Part shown: piece after piece, positions 10,307 to 19,422 of the stretch | Numbering within the stretch: the stretch's first letter is position 1 | Layout of the letters: the number at the start of each line of letters is the position of its first letter | Assembly: GCA_016844935.1 (NCBI GenBank) | Contig: JAERTK010000214.1 | Span: forward strand, 1-64,000 | Origin: Desulfobacteraceae bacterium | GTDB taxonomy: Bacteria; Desulfobacterota; DSM-4660; Desulfatiglandales; Desulfatiglandaceae | Length of the DNA stretch: 64,000 nucleotides | Direction of reading: 5' to 3' | Translations under genes and position numbers: made by a program | The notes under the pieces: model-generated | The model's input: only the letters and a program-made list of their open reading frames with translations | The model's database searches: none | Told to the model about the DNA's origin: nothing

Positions 10307-10328
10307 GGGCGGAGTTGTGCGTCCGCCC
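10307..10328 (+). other. Intercistronic hairpin between DUF503 gene and rbfA
   Basis: GGGCGGA and TCCGCCC make a perfect 7-bp stem with an 8-nt loop in the 91-nt gap, extendable by one G-T pair. There is no following T tract, so it is not a standard terminator; it could be an mRNA processing or stability element inside the long operon. Confidence 0.5.
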
Positions 10329-10385
10329 TGATGAAACGATTGCACACCGTGATAGAATTTTTGAACCAGAGAGGTGGATTTTCAT

Positions 10386-10742
10386 ATGTTACCGGGGAAA
10401 CGATCCGTACGGGTCGGAGATGTAATTTTGAAGGAAGTGGCCTTCCTTCTGTTGGAGAAGGTGAGAGATCCGCGTGTGCAGGGTGTTACTTTAACGGGGG
10501 TTCGTCTTAGCGATGACCTCAAGCTGGCCCGGATATTTTACAGTGTCATGGGGGATCAGACCCAGGTGGAAAATGCACAGTCGGGTTTGAACAGTGCGAC
10601 GGGTTATGTGAAAAGAGAAATCGGCAAGCGTGCGGGGCTGCGGTATATCCCTGAAATCAAATTTGTTTATGACCCTTCCCTCAAAACCGGGGAGCATATG
10701 GAGCGTGTTTTTGAAGGCATGCGGCATGCGGAGGAAGAATAG
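10386..10742 (+). CDS. rbfA: Ribosome-binding factor A
   Basis: 30S assembly factor needed for maturation of the 16S rRNA 5' end and for cold adaptation. The 118 residues form the single KH-like domain with the family patterns RVGDVILKEVAFLLLEKVRDPRV near the start and LRYIPEIKFVYDPSLKTGEHM near the end. The open frame reaches a GTG at 10374, but GAGGTGG (10371-10377) is then an ideal ribosome binding site 8 nt before the ATG at 10386, so that ATG is preferred. It lies 3 bp before nrnA. Confidence 0.93.
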   Translation: MLPGKRSVRVGDVILKEVAFLLLEKVRDPRVQGVTLTGVRLSDDLKLARIFYSVMGDQTQVENAQSGLNSATGYVKREIGKRAGLRYIPEIKFVYDPSLKTGEHMERVFEGMRHAEEE

Positions 10743-10745
10743 GGG

Positions 10746-11759
10746 ATGGATGTGGTCGATCCCCTTCTGGATCCTTTGAAACGGATTATCGGGTTGCTGA
10801 AGGGTGGACGCAGGTTTTTGCTGATGACCCATGAAGATCCCGATGCCGATGGCCTGGGATCCATGATCGCTTTTGGAAAGAGCCTTACGGATCTGGGAAA
10901 AGAAGTGGTCCTGTTGATCCAGAAACCGATCAACCCCCCCTTGGCCCTCCTGAAGGGCACTGAGAGGATGCGCACTCCATGGAAACCGGGGAAGGTTTCT
11001 GAATCCGAAAAGGACTTTGACATCGTCGTGGCGTTGGATTGTGCGGAAAAGGAAAGATTGGGGGTATGCGTGAGTGCGTGGTCCGGTGGGGGTGTTACCA
11101 TTAACATTGATCACCATGAAACCAACACTTTCTTTGGTCAATATAACCTGGTTGATGCGAACAGCTCTTCCACCGGGGAATTGGTGTACCGGTTGATCAG
11201 GGCCGGGGATTTTCCAATGGACCCTGAAATTGCCGAGAATTTATTTACGGCCATTCAATCGGATACAGGCTCTTTCAGGTACACCAACACCACCTCGACT
11301 ACCATGCGGATTTCAGCGGACCTCATGGAATATGGGGTCAATCCCTGGGATGTATCCCAGAGAATATTGAATGGATACGGTCCCGTGCGGTTGAAATTGC
11401 TGTCCATGGCGTTGGATCGGGTGGAGTTTCACAACAAAGGCAGAATCGGGATGATGGTGGTCTCCAGGGGGATGTTTACTGAAAGTGGCGCACGCGATTC
11501 CGATACTGAGGGCTTTGTGGATTATCCCCGATATGTGGAGGGAGTTGAACTGGCGGTGATGATTACAGAAAAAAGTGAAAATACCCATAAGTTCAGCATT
11601 CGTTCAAACGCCCGGGTGAATGTGGCTGATCTGGCGTCACGATTCGGTGGCGGGGGTCATGCAAGGGCGGCGGGATTTACCGGTAACGGATCCCTCGGGA
11701 CGTTAAAGAAAGATTTTTTGTTTGAAGCGGGCCGGTTACTGAATGAAACGCCCCGATGA
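10746..11759 (+). CDS. nrnA: DHH-family oligoribonuclease/pAp phosphatase, NrnA-like
   Basis: Cytoplasmic phosphoesterase of 337 residues that, in characterised relatives, degrades short RNA oligomers and dephosphorylates pAp. The DHH domain contains THEDPDADGLGS (28-39) and the signature I-D-H-H-E-T-N at 121-127; the DHHA1 domain ends with FGGGGHARAAGF near 300. These supply the metal ligands and substrate-binding glycines. Position between rbfA and truB is common in bacteria. Its 3' end overlaps truB by 17 nt. Another DHH phosphodiesterase specificity cannot be excluded from sequence alone. Confidence 0.9.
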   Translation: MDVVDPLLDPLKRIIGLLKGGRRFLLMTHEDPDADGLGSMIAFGKSLTDLGKEVVLLIQKPINPPLALLKGTERMRTPWKPGKVSESEKDFDIVVALDCAEKERLGVCVSAWSGGGVTINIDHHETNTFFGQYNLVDANSSSTGELVYRLIRAGDFPMDPEIAENLFTAIQSDTGSFRYTNTTSTTMRISADLMEYGVNPWDVSQRILNGYGPVRLKLLSMALDRVEFHNKGRIGMMVVSRGMFTESGARDSDTEGFVDYPRYVEGVELAVMITEKSENTHKFSIRSNARVNVADLASRFGGGGHARAAGFTGNGSLGTLKKDFLFEAGRLLNETPR

Positions 11760-12693
11760 CGGCATACTCCTGGTTGACAAAGAAGAAGGGGAGACGTCCC
11801 ACGGGGTTGTCAAGAAGGTTCGATCCGCGCTTGGCCAGGGGAAACGTTATAAGGTCGGGCATGCGGGAACCCTGGATCCTTTTGCTACGGGACTGCTGGT
11901 GATTCTCCTGGGACAAGGAACCAAACTATCCAGGTTTATTATGGCTGGGGAGAAAGAGTACCTGGCCACATTGGAACTGGGTGTGGAAACCGATACTCTG
12001 GATCCTACGGGACGGGTGACGGCTGTTCGCCAGGTACCCAGGTTAACGCTAAACCATATTCGAAAGACGGCCAAACGGTATGAGGGGCGGATCCGACAGA
12101 CACCCCCGGCCTATTCAGCGGTGAAACAGGGCGGTTTACGGGCTTACACGCTGGCTCGGAAAGGTATTTCAGTAAAACTTAAGGAGCGGACGGTTACAGT
12201 CCATTCCGTATCCATTGTTTCGGTTGATCTGCCCCGCATTGCCATGCGGGTCAGGTGTGGCAGCGGGACCTATATCAGAACCCTTGCAGCTGATCTGGCC
12301 AGGGATTTGGGGTCGGTCGGGCGGTTAAAAACCCTGAGGCGGGTGAAAAGCGGCACATTTGACGTGGCGGACGCCATTTCCTCCGTGGATATTGTGCCGG
12401 GATCGCCGGTTTCGGTTCTGGAAAACGGGATGCCTTTGCGGGACGTACTGCCGGGCTTGGGTGAAATAGACGTTGATTCCAGGTTAGCGGAGAAAGTACG
12501 GCAGGGATATCAACCCTGTTGGAAAGAATTAACCCGCCCTGAGGAGCCGATTCGCCCTTTTCCGGGAAATACTGAGAATGATCAGGAAAGCTTCATGAAG
12601 CTGGTCAGTGGTGACAGGCTGCTGGCCATTTTAAAGAAGAGCGACGGGGGGGGCGGTCATGACAAGGTAAAATTTGAGAGGGTGTTTTCTTGA
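11743..12693 (+). CDS. truB: tRNA pseudouridine(55) synthase
   Basis: Makes pseudouridine 55 in the T loop of tRNAs. The catalytic aspartate is D45 in the conserved GHAGTLDPFATG block; the KEYLATLELGVETDTLD and PPAYSAVKQGG motifs follow, and a PUA-like C-terminal domain (about 235-316) is present. Length 316 fits the family. It begins inside the 3' end of nrnA, so translation is probably coupled. The 153-nt gap to rpsO holds a 7-bp hairpin. Confidence 0.96.
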   Translation: MKRPDDGILLVDKEEGETSHGVVKKVRSALGQGKRYKVGHAGTLDPFATGLLVILLGQGTKLSRFIMAGEKEYLATLELGVETDTLDPTGRVTAVRQVPRLTLNHIRKTAKRYEGRIRQTPPAYSAVKQGGLRAYTLARKGISVKLKERTVTVHSVSIVSVDLPRIAMRVRCGSGTYIRTLAADLARDLGSVGRLKTLRRVKSGTFDVADAISSVDIVPGSPVSVLENGMPLRDVLPGLGEIDVDSRLAEKVRQGYQPCWKELTRPEEPIRPFPGNTENDQESFMKLVSGDRLLAILKKSDGGGGHDKVKFERVFS

Positions 12694-12706
12694 TCTTTTT
12701 TTCGTT

Positions 12707-12724
12707 CCCATGCAAAAGCATGGG
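12707..12724 (+). other. Hairpin between truB and rpsO
   Basis: CCCATGC-AAAA-GCATGGG is a perfect 7-bp stem with a tetraloop, about 15 nt after the truB stop. It is preceded, not followed, by a T run, so it does not look like an intrinsic terminator on either strand. It may protect a processed mRNA end ahead of rpsO. Confidence 0.45.
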
Positions 12725-12846
12725 GCTACATGCCAGGAGGGGTCTCCTTTGAACGGTACGAAGTGGGGCTCTTTCGGGACAACAAATATTTTTGCTAAAA
12801 TACATTTAGCCTATTTGGAAACATTAATTTTTAGGAGGTACTAAAA

Positions 12847-13116
12847 GTGGTTTTGACAGCGGGAGCAAAGAAAGAAATTCTTGATCGGTTCAAGCTTCAT
12901 GAAAAGGATACCGGTTCGCCCGAGGTTCAGATTGCATTACTTACCAATAGAATCAAATACCTTACGGAACATTTCAAGGTCCACAAAAAAGATCACCATT
13001 CACGCCGAGGACTGTTGAAACTGGTAGGCCAGAGGCGGAGGTTGTTGAATTATCTAAAGAAGAGAGATCTGGAAAAATACCGTGTGCTTATCAAGGATCT
13101 CGGTATCCGGAAATAG
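12847..13116 (+). CDS. rpsO: 30S ribosomal protein S15
   Basis: Binds the 16S rRNA central domain early in 30S assembly and helps form an intersubunit bridge. The 89 residues match the family length and include the signature region [16 protein letters not shown] and the basic [21 protein letters not shown] stretch. The start codon is GTG at 12847, supported by a near-perfect Shine-Dalgarno TAGGAGGT ending about 7 nt upstream. As in most bacteria, pnp follows; the 234-nt gap contains a small stem but no clear terminator, so rpsO and pnp may be co-transcribed. Confidence 0.97.
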   Translation: MVLTAGAKKEILDRFKLHEKDTGSPEVQIALLTNRIKYLTEHFKVHKKDHHSRRGLLKLVGQRRRLLNYLKKRDLEKYRVLIKDLGIRK

Positions 13117-13218
13117 TATGACTGCTCATGCAATGACCTGTCCTGATTTTCACCCCGTGTTTCGGAATTGTGAAAAAATGGCGGTGGTTGCAAAAACCCG
13201 ATAAACTCTAGTTTAGTT

Positions 13219-13235
13219 TAGGTTATTATAACCTA
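13219..13235 (+). other. AT-rich hairpin in the rpsO-pnp gap
   Basis: TAGGTTA-TTA-TAACCTA is a perfect 7-bp stem with a 3-nt loop, in the rpsO-pnp intercistronic region. In E. coli this gap carries an RNase III-cleaved stem that lets PNPase regulate itself; this stem is much shorter, so an equivalent function is only a guess. The rest of 13117-13350 shows no gene. Confidence 0.35.
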
Positions 13236-13350
13236 TAAATTCGCAATTTTTAAAAAATCAACTGCAACCAAACATGAGCCAAGGTGTTTTTTTCGGAACA
13301 CGGTTAACAAAAAGACCAACAAACGTCTATTTGAAAGGAAATATGAAATA

Positions 13351-15447
13351 ATGGTGAAAAATTACTCGATTGAAATTAGTGGCCGGAATATCAATGTTGA
13401 AACAGGTCGTATTGCCAAACAGGCAAACGGGTCGGTCGTTGTCACTTCCGGTGAAACCGTTGTCCTGGTGACCGCTGTTGCAACGGACAGTGTTCGTGAG
13501 GGGATCGATTTTCTCCCCCTGACGGTGGAATATCTGGAAATGTCTTATGCCGGGGGGCAGATCCCCGGGAATTTTTTCAGAAGGGATATGGGAAGACCGG
13601 GGGAGAAACAGACGCTCATTTCCCGCCTCATAGACAGGCCCTTGAGGCCGTTGTTTCCTGACAATTATCATTATGAAACCCAGGTCATCGCCACGGTGCT
13701 GTCAACGGACAAGGAAAATGAAGGGGACATGCTGGCCATGCTGGGTGCTTCAGCCGCCCTTGAGATATCGGATATCCCCTTTTTAGGGCCCATCGCAGGG
13801 GTGAAGGTGGGAAGGATTGACGGGGAATTCGTGGCCAATCCCACCCTCAGCCAGCAGGCGGAAAGCGATATCAACCTCATCGTGGCTGGGAACCGGGATG
13901 GTGTCGTGATGGTTGAAGGCGGCTCCGAGTTCGTCAGTGAATCCGACATGATTGATGCGATTTTCTGGGGTCACCAGGCTATCCAGCCCATGCTCGACAT
14001 GCAGGACTCCCTCAAAAAAGAGGTGGGAAAGTCAAAAAGAATTCTTGCCGATGAGGTGGTGGATACATCCCTTCAAGCTCAAGTTGACCAGATGGGAGAA
14101 CCTTTGCTCAATGAGGTGTTGGCCATTGCCGACAAGATGGAACGGCAGCAGAAAAGGCATGATGCCCAAAACCAGGTTGTAGACGCCCTTTTGGAAGAAT
14201 ACGAAGGCCGGAAATCAGAAATTAAGGATTTTTTCCACTCCCTTGAGAGGAAAATGGTTCGTGGAATGATTTTAAATGATGGAAAAAGGATCGATGGCCG
14301 TGCCTTTAACGAAGTCAGGCCCATTGAATGTCTGGTGGGCCTTCTGCCACGCATCCATGGTTCAGCCTTGTTTACCCGGGGGGAAACCCAGGCCATGGTA
14401 TTAACGACACTTGGTACGGAAAGGGATCGACAGAGACTTGAGTCCATCTTTGGAGAAGAGATGCGGTCCTTTATTTTGCACTACAACTTTCCGCCCTACA
14501 GCGTCGGTGAGGCCAAGAGACTCGGCGGACCCGGGCGTAGGGAAATCGGCCACGGTGCACTGGCCAGAAGGGCACTTTTGCCCGTACTGCCGAAGGAAGA
14601 TGAATTCCAGTACTGTGTCCGTGTGGTTTCCGAAATCCTGGAATCCAATGGTTCTTCCTCCATGGCCAGTGTCTGCGGGGGATGTCTCTCCATGATGGAT
14701 GCGGGTGTTCCCATCAAGGACCTGGTGGCCGGCGTGGCCATGGGACTGGTGGAGGAAGGGGGCAAAGTCGTGGTGTTGACCGATATCCTGGGGGATGAAG
14801 ATCACTATGGGGATATGGATTTCAAGGTGACCGGCACAACTGAAGGTATTACAGCCCTCCAGATGGATATTAAAGTCGAACGGCTCACCCGGGAAGTTAT
14901 GGAACAGGCCCTGGAACAGGCCAGGGAAGGGCGCCTTCATATTCTGGGGTGTATGAAAGAAACCATCGCCCAGCCCCGTAATGAGATCTCTGAATATGCG
15001 CCCATCATTACAAGCGTCAAAATCAGTCCTGAAAAGGTGCGGGTTTTGATCGGTCCGGGCGGGAAGGTCATTCGGGAAATATCCAATGTCTCCGGCGCCA
15101 GGATTGATGTGGATGACGAGGGTGTGGTGACCATTTCCTCGCCAGACAAGGAGTGTTCGGACGCGGCCATGAAAATGGTCAAGGAAATTGTGCAGGAAGC
15201 CGAAGTTGGAAAATTGTACCAGGGGAAAGTGGTCAAAATTATGGACTTTGGGGCCTTTGTGGAAATATTTCCTGGCACCGACGGACTGGTTCATATCTCC
15301 CAGTTGGCACCTGACCGGGTAAACAAGGTCACCGACGTGCTCAATGAAGGGGATGAAGTGCTGGTGAAAGTCCTGGAAGTGGGAAAGGATGGCAGAATTC
15401 GTCTTTCCAGAAAAGCGGCTTTGGGAGAAACCCTGGATGCATCGTAA
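13351..15447 (+). CDS. pnp: Polyribonucleotide nucleotidyltransferase (PNPase)
   Basis: 3'-to-5' phosphorolytic exoribonuclease that degrades mRNA and is part of degradosome-type complexes. Its 698 residues show two RNase PH domains (about 10-135 and 310-450) separated by a helical domain, then KH (about 550-610, with VRVLIGPGGKVIREI) and S1 (about 620-690, GKVVKIMDFGAFVEIFPGTDGLVHISQL). The active-site region of the second PH core includes MDAGVPIKDLVAGVAMGLV and DILGDEDHYGDMDFKVTGT. A GAAAGGAAA stands upstream of the ATG. Its 3' end overlaps the peptidase gene by 11 nt. Confidence 0.98.
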   Translation: MVKNYSIEISGRNINVETGRIAKQANGSVVVTSGETVVLVTAVATDSVREGIDFLPLTVEYLEMSYAGGQIPGNFFRRDMGRPGEKQTLISRLIDRPLRPLFPDNYHYETQVIATVLSTDKENEGDMLAMLGASAALEISDIPFLGPIAGVKVGRIDGEFVANPTLSQQAESDINLIVAGNRDGVVMVEGGSEFVSESDMIDAIFWGHQAIQPMLDMQDSLKKEVGKSKRILADEVVDTSLQAQVDQMGEPLLNEVLAIADKMERQQKRHDAQNQVVDALLEEYEGRKSEIKDFFHSLERKMVRGMILNDGKRIDGRAFNEVRPIECLVGLLPRIHGSALFTRGETQAMVLTTLGTERDRQRLESIFGEEMRSFILHYNFPPYSVGEAKRLGGPGRREIGHGALARRALLPVLPKEDEFQYCVRVVSEILESNGSSSMASVCGGCLSMMDAGVPIKDLVAGVAMGLVEEGGKVVVLTDILGDEDHYGDMDFKVTGTTEGITALQMDIKVERLTREVMEQALEQAREGRLHILGCMKETIAQPRNEISEYAPIITSVKISPEKVRVLIGPGGKVIREISNVSGARIDVDDEGVVTISSPDKECSDAAMKMVKEIVQEAEVGKLYQGKVVKIMDFGAFVEIFPGTDGLVHISQLAPDRVNKVTDVLNEGDEVLVKVLEVGKDGRIRLSRKAALGETLDAS

Positions 15448-16699
15448 AACGGTATTAAAAAACGGCGTCAGGATCGTCTCGGAACGGTTGCCCCATCTTC
15501 GTTCTGTTTCACTGGGCATATGGGTCAATACCGGCAGCCGGGACGAGGCGCCTTTTGAAAACGGGGTTTCACATTTTATTGAACATATGAGCTTCAAGGG
15601 AACCCGGAACCGGAGCGCTTTTCAGATTGCAAAGGACCTCGATGCCATCGGGGGTCTTTCAAACGCTTTCACCGGAAAAGAAACCACCTGTTTTTACGGC
15701 AGAGTCCTGGATCGTCATTTTCCGCTTCTGGCGGATATCCTGTCGGATATTTTTGTTCATCCGACCTTTCAGCCCGAGGATATGGAGCGCGAAAGGGAGG
15801 TGATTTTCCAGGAAATCAGTATGGTGGAAGACACCCCGGACGATTACCTTCACATGCTTTTCCAGGGTCTTTTCTGGCCTGACCATCCCATTGGTCGTCC
15901 GGTGCTGGGAAGTGCTGAAACGGTCGCCCGAATGGACCGGGAAATGGTCCGTGGGTATATCCGGAAATTTTATGTTCCCGAACGGGTTTTGGTGGTAGCG
16001 GCCGGCAATGTGGATCACGAACAGATGGTTGAATATTTCAGGCCTGTTTTTGAAGCGGAAAGCGATTTTTCGGGGGATAATCCCCCGAGGAGCCTTCCCC
16101 TGAACAGCGGCGGTGTGCTGGTGAGGCAAAAAGCGCTGGAACAGGTGCACCTCTGCCTGGGCAGTGAGGCGCCAAGCCAGGTGGATGAGTCGCGGTTTGC
16201 TTGTGCGCTCATGAATACCATCCTGGGCGGCAACATGAGTTCCCGGCTTTTTCAGGAAATCAGGGAGAATCGGGGAATGGCCTATTCCGTGTATTCTTTT
16301 TTCTCACCCTATGCGGATGCCGGGCTTTTTGGTGTTTATGCGGCTACCGATGCGCGGAACATGAATGCGGTCCTGGAAATCACCCAGAATGAGATCCGAA
16401 AACTGGGCCGGGGACAATTAACCGAAGACGACCTCGCGGCTGCCAAGGAAAATGCCATCGGCGGCATGTACCTGGCGGCTGAAAGTGCGGACAGCCAAAT
16501 GATGCGGGCGGCCAAAAACGAGTTTATTTTTGGAAGACAGGTGGATTACGAAGAGGTGGTGGCCAGCATAGAGCGGGTGAGTGTTGACCATGTGGTGGAA
16601 ATGGTGAACCGGGTTTTCGGGGTTGATCAGGTTGCGTTCACCGCGTTAGGCCCCGTAAACGAGGAAGACCTCGACCAGGACTGCCTAGTGTATCATTGA
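15437..16699 (+). CDS. M16 family zinc peptidase (processing-peptidase-like)
   Basis: Insulinase/mitochondrial-processing-peptidase-like metalloprotease of 420 residues. The inverted zinc motif HxxEH is intact as H46-F-I-E49-H50, and the third ligand is probably E126 in REVIFQEISMVED. An N-terminal M16 domain (about 10-160) and a C-terminal inactive M16 domain (about 165-345) are visible. There is no signal peptide, so it is presumably cytoplasmic. It is commonly found just after pnp, as here, and starts within the pnp 3' end; the frame extends upstream to 15389, but MHRKTVLKNGVRIV is the normal N-terminus. The substrate is unknown. Confidence 0.93.
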   Translation: MHRKTVLKNGVRIVSERLPHLRSVSLGIWVNTGSRDEAPFENGVSHFIEHMSFKGTRNRSAFQIAKDLDAIGGLSNAFTGKETTCFYGRVLDRHFPLLADILSDIFVHPTFQPEDMEREREVIFQEISMVEDTPDDYLHMLFQGLFWPDHPIGRPVLGSAETVARMDREMVRGYIRKFYVPERVLVVAAGNVDHEQMVEYFRPVFEAESDFSGDNPPRSLPLNSGGVLVRQKALEQVHLCLGSEAPSQVDESRFACALMNTILGGNMSSRLFQEIRENRGMAYSVYSFFSPYADAGLFGVYAATDARNMNAVLEITQNEIRKLGRGQLTEDDLAAAKENAIGGMYLAAESADSQMMRAAKNEFIFGRQVDYEEVVASIERVSVDHVVEMVNRVFGVDQVAFTALGPVNEEDLDQDCLVYH

Positions 16700-16731
16700 T
16701 GAAACGGTTACGTCATCCCTAGAGGTTCTTT

Positions 16732-17193
16732 TTGGATTCCATTCCCGTAAAAATTAAAATCTGTAACGCTGCACTGGTGAAACAAGGATTTCCCCTTCCC
16801 GGCTATGCTTCGGAAGGGGCTTCCGGCATGGATATTCGGGCTTGTGTTGAAGAACCCGTCACCCTTGATCCGGGTCGGATCGCACTGATTCCCACGGGTC
16901 TGGCGCTGTCCATACCGGCCGGCTTTGAAATACAGATCCGTCCCCGGAGCGGTCTGGCCCTCAAACATGGCATCGGCATGGTCAATTCTCCTGGCACCAT
17001 CGATTCCGATTACAGGGGTGAGATCGGCATTATCCTGATCAACTGGGGGGAAGCGCCATATGTTGTCAGAATGGGAGATCGCATAGCCCAGATGGTGCTG
17101 TCAAAGGTGTATCGGGCCAACTTAGAGAGCGTGGAAGCACTGGACGCGACGGAAAGGGGAGAAGGGGGGTTCGGCCACAGTGGGGTTCAATGA
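16732..17193 (+). CDS. dut: dUTP diphosphatase
   Basis: Hydrolyses dUTP to dUMP, keeping uracil out of DNA and feeding dTMP synthesis. All five motifs of trimeric dUTPases are seen in 153 residues: [42 protein letters not shown] and [10 protein letters not shown]. The start is TTG with AGAGG upstream; no better ATG is in frame. It sits 32 bp after the peptidase gene and 9 bp before walJ, so it is probably in the same operon. Confidence 0.96.
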   Translation: MDSIPVKIKICNAALVKQGFPLPGYASEGASGMDIRACVEEPVTLDPGRIALIPTGLALSIPAGFEIQIRPRSGLALKHGIGMVNSPGTIDSDYRGEIGIILINWGEAPYVVRMGDRIAQMVLSKVYRANLESVEALDATERGEGGFGHSGVQ

Positions 17194-17202
17194 AAAAAAA
17201 CA

Positions 17203-17976
17203 ATGAAATTCTCCATCCTCTCTTCCGGAAGTCGCGGGAACGCCTGCTATATTGAAACCGGCAACGCCGGAATCCTGGTGGACGCGGGCCTGAGCGGTAT
17301 AGAGATTGAGAGACGCCTGGCGTCTGTGGGGGGGTCCCCTGAAAGCCTCGAGGCCATTGTGGTAACCCATGAACATTCAGACCATATCAAGGGTGTGGGG
17401 GTTCTGGCACGACGGTACAACCTGCCTGTCTACGCCAATTCACGGACGCTGGAGCGCGGCGAAAAAACCCTTGGGAAACTCCCTTCTGTTATTTCCATTC
17501 AAACCGGTGAAACCCTGAAAATCAACCATCTTTCCCTGGAGACCTTTACCAAATGCCATGATGCGGCGGACCCCATGGGCCTGGTGGTTTCCCGTAATGG
17601 CGTGAGGATCGGTCTTGTCACGGATATGGGGCGAAGTACACGGCTGGCGGAAGATCGGTTGAGGACTTGCACCGCCCTGATCATGGAATTCAACTATGAT
17701 CCGGCTATGCTCAGTGAAGGGCCCTACCCGCTGGATCTCAAACGGCGGATCAACAGCAGCGAAGGGCACCTTTCGAACGAACAGGCCGGCGAGCTTCTTG
17801 AAGCCGTCTCCCACCCTGATCTGAAATGGGTGGCTCTGGCACATATCAGTGAAACCAACAATGAGGCCGCCAAAGCCCTTCACGCAGCCGAAACCGTCCT
17901 GAATCGGTGCGGGTTGAAAGAGACCCGGATTGTGATTGGAAAACAGGACGAAGCCTTGCCGTTCATTGAAATATGA
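17203..17976 (+). CDS. MBL-fold metallohydrolase, WalJ/YycJ-like
   Basis: Metallo-beta-lactamase-fold hydrolase of 257 residues. The zinc-binding THEHSDH motif is at residues 55-61, preceded by the GSRGNACYIE and ILVDAGLSG strands typical of the YycJ/WalJ group, and followed by C-H-D-A and the late HISETNNE region. YycJ relatives are exonuclease-like proteins associated with DNA replication and repair or cell-wall control in Firmicutes; the role here is not known. The stop overlaps the trmL start as ATGA, so the two are likely coupled. Confidence 0.88.
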   Translation: MKFSILSSGSRGNACYIETGNAGILVDAGLSGIEIERRLASVGGSPESLEAIVVTHEHSDHIKGVGVLARRYNLPVYANSRTLERGEKTLGKLPSVISIQTGETLKINHLSLETFTKCHDAADPMGLVVSRNGVRIGLVTDMGRSTRLAEDRLRTCTALIMEFNYDPAMLSEGPYPLDLKRRINSSEGHLSNEQAGELLEAVSHPDLKWVALAHISETNNEAAKALHAAETVLNRCGLKETRIVIGKQDEALPFIEI

Positions 17977-18440
17977 TTTTAAAAACCCCACACCTTCATG
18001 TGGTCCTTTATCAGCCTGAAATTCCCGCTAACACAGGGAATATTGCCAGGCTCTGCGGCGCGGCACAACTGAAGCTTCACCTGATCCACCCTTTGGGATT
18101 CAGTGTGGACGACAAACATCTCAAGCGCGCCGGTCTCGATTACTGGCCTGAGATAGACGTGCAGCATCACAAAGATTTTGATGCTTTCCGGAATAATATG
18201 ACTGAAAGCGCTCGACTGCTGTGCTTCAGCCGTCACGCTGAGATGGTGTATCCCCGGGCGAAGGTGAAGCGCGGGGATTATCTTCTGTTCGGGCGTGAAA
18301 CCTTTGGCCTGCCGCCCTATGTGCGAAAAACCTATCCCTGTTACCGGATCCCCATCTGGGGGAAGGTTCGCAGTTTGAATCTTTCAACGACCGTGGGCAT
18401 TGTCTCCTATCATTATCTCCACAGTCTGGGCCTTTTCTGA
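17973..18440 (+). CDS. trmL: tRNA (cytidine/uridine-34 2'-O)-methyltransferase
   Basis: SPOUT-class enzyme of 155 residues that methylates the ribose of the wobble base of some leucine tRNAs. Family blocks are present: VVLYQPEIPANTGNIARLC at the N-terminus, the GRETFGLP motif and the C-terminal LNLSTTVGIVSYHYL trefoil-knot region. It is the last gene of the long plus-strand array; an 85-nt gap separates it from the convergent YhhN gene. Confidence 0.94.
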   Translation: MILKTPHLHVVLYQPEIPANTGNIARLCGAAQLKLHLIHPLGFSVDDKHLKRAGLDYWPEIDVQHHKDFDAFRNNMTESARLLCFSRHAEMVYPRAKVKRGDYLLFGRETFGLPPYVRKTYPCYRIPIWGKVRSLNLSTTVGIVSYHYLHSLGLF

Positions 18441-18525
18441 TCTTCAAATTTTGAAATTCCACAAATTCCGAGGCCCCTCATTTATTTCATATTGTGGAAC
18501 CCGCCCTGGCTGAAAATGTCGTCAC

Positions 18526-19173
18526 TCATAGATACCCCACGGAAAAGGCCAGGAGGAATTGGCCGCCGAAATAAAGGGGGAGGCCCAGAATGCGGTTGAT
18601 GGACTCTTTCTTCACAAACCGGTCCCTGGCAACGAAAAGGTCCGATATGTAAAAAAAGAGGGCGCCGCAGAAGGCCAATGACCGACCCGAAAAGGCCAGT
18701 CCGGGTTCCAGGAGAAGGGAGAAAGCGCCGCAGACCATGATGGTGATAACGACGATATAGGCCAGTACCGGAATCATCATGTCGCCCAGATGGGGTTTAA
18801 GTCGAAGGAAAATCAAGAAACTGACAATTGGGACCGGTATCGCGCCCCATATGGCCCATCCCGTGGGAGGTGCCGTGTAAAAAAAACAGATCACGTAAAA
18901 GACGTGCCCCACCAGGAATGACACCAGCCCCGGGAAGAACATCTTTTTCTGTGGCAGCGCCAGAAAAACATCCCCGCCCAGACAGAATAACAATCCGGGC
19001 AACATCCAAGCGAAATAAGATGGAACGGGTTTAGGCTGCAAAAGAGCGGCCATGACGAAAAGCAGGGAAATGACGGTTTTGACGGGCAGGATGCCTTTTG
19101 GGATTTCTTTGCTTTCATAGTAGAGAAGGATCGGCATCAGGATGCAGGCCAGAATGATCGTGTTCGTTGCCAT
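18526..19173 (-). CDS. YhhN-family membrane protein (lysoplasmalogenase-like)
   Basis: Integral membrane protein of 215 residues from this start, with about seven or eight hydrophobic segments and the YhhN patterns GDVFLALP, FLVGHVFYV and YISDLFVARDRFV. Eukaryotic relatives (TMEM86) hydrolyse lysoplasmalogens; some bacterial members share this activity, but the substrate here is not proven. The ATG at 19173 is preferred because GGAGG lies upstream on the minus strand and the 29 residues of the longer frame are hydrophilic and unlike the family. It is divergent from thiC. Confidence 0.82.
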   Translation of the reverse strand: MATNTIILACILMPILLYYESKEIPKGILPVKTVISLLFVMAALLQPKPVPSYFAWMLPGLLFCLGGDVFLALPQKKMFFPGLVSFLVGHVFYVICFFYTAPPTGWAIWGAIPVPIVSFLIFLRLKPHLGDMMIPVLAYIVVITIMVCGAFSLLLEPGLAFSGRSLAFCGALFFYISDLFVARDRFVKKESINRILGLPLYFGGQFLLAFSVGYL

Positions 19174-19325
19174 CAAAAATGAAACCTCCGTTGGACGTTT
19201 TGGTGAATTATCTTCAGCGGCGCAGGCTCCCAGTATAATGTGTGGACATTTGAAAGGCAAGGTTTGGCTGATGTGGGCGACAAGTTGTGACGAACAGGAA
19301 AACTGTAATTTTTTCGATGCAAAGG

Positions 19326-19355
19326 TTGCAATAATTTGCCAATTTGTGGGATACT
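19326..19355 (+). promoter_or_regulatory. Candidate sigma-70 promoter for thiC
   Basis: TTGCAA (19326-19331) and GATACT (19350-19355) are separated by 18 nt and lie about 70 nt before the thiC start. The match to consensus is moderate and was found by eye only. No TPP-riboswitch core was recognised in the 249-nt gap between the divergent genes. Confidence 0.35.
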
Positions 19356-19422
19356 GAAAAATTGTTACGTCGAAGAAGGTTCCCTGTTTTTAAAAATATG
19401 ACTAAGTAAGGAAGCAATTGAA

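Noticed and set aside
12707-12724. Intrinsic terminator after truB
   Set aside because: The stem is perfect, but the T run precedes it on the plus strand and becomes an A run after it on the minus strand.
14401-15597. 398-codon minus-strand frame opposite pnp
   Set aside because: It is the shadow of the strongly conserved PNPase frame; the translation is rich in His/Phe and matches nothing known.
19174-19422. TPP riboswitch upstream of thiC
   Set aside because: The conserved CTGAGA core and its pairing helices could not be found in the leader.
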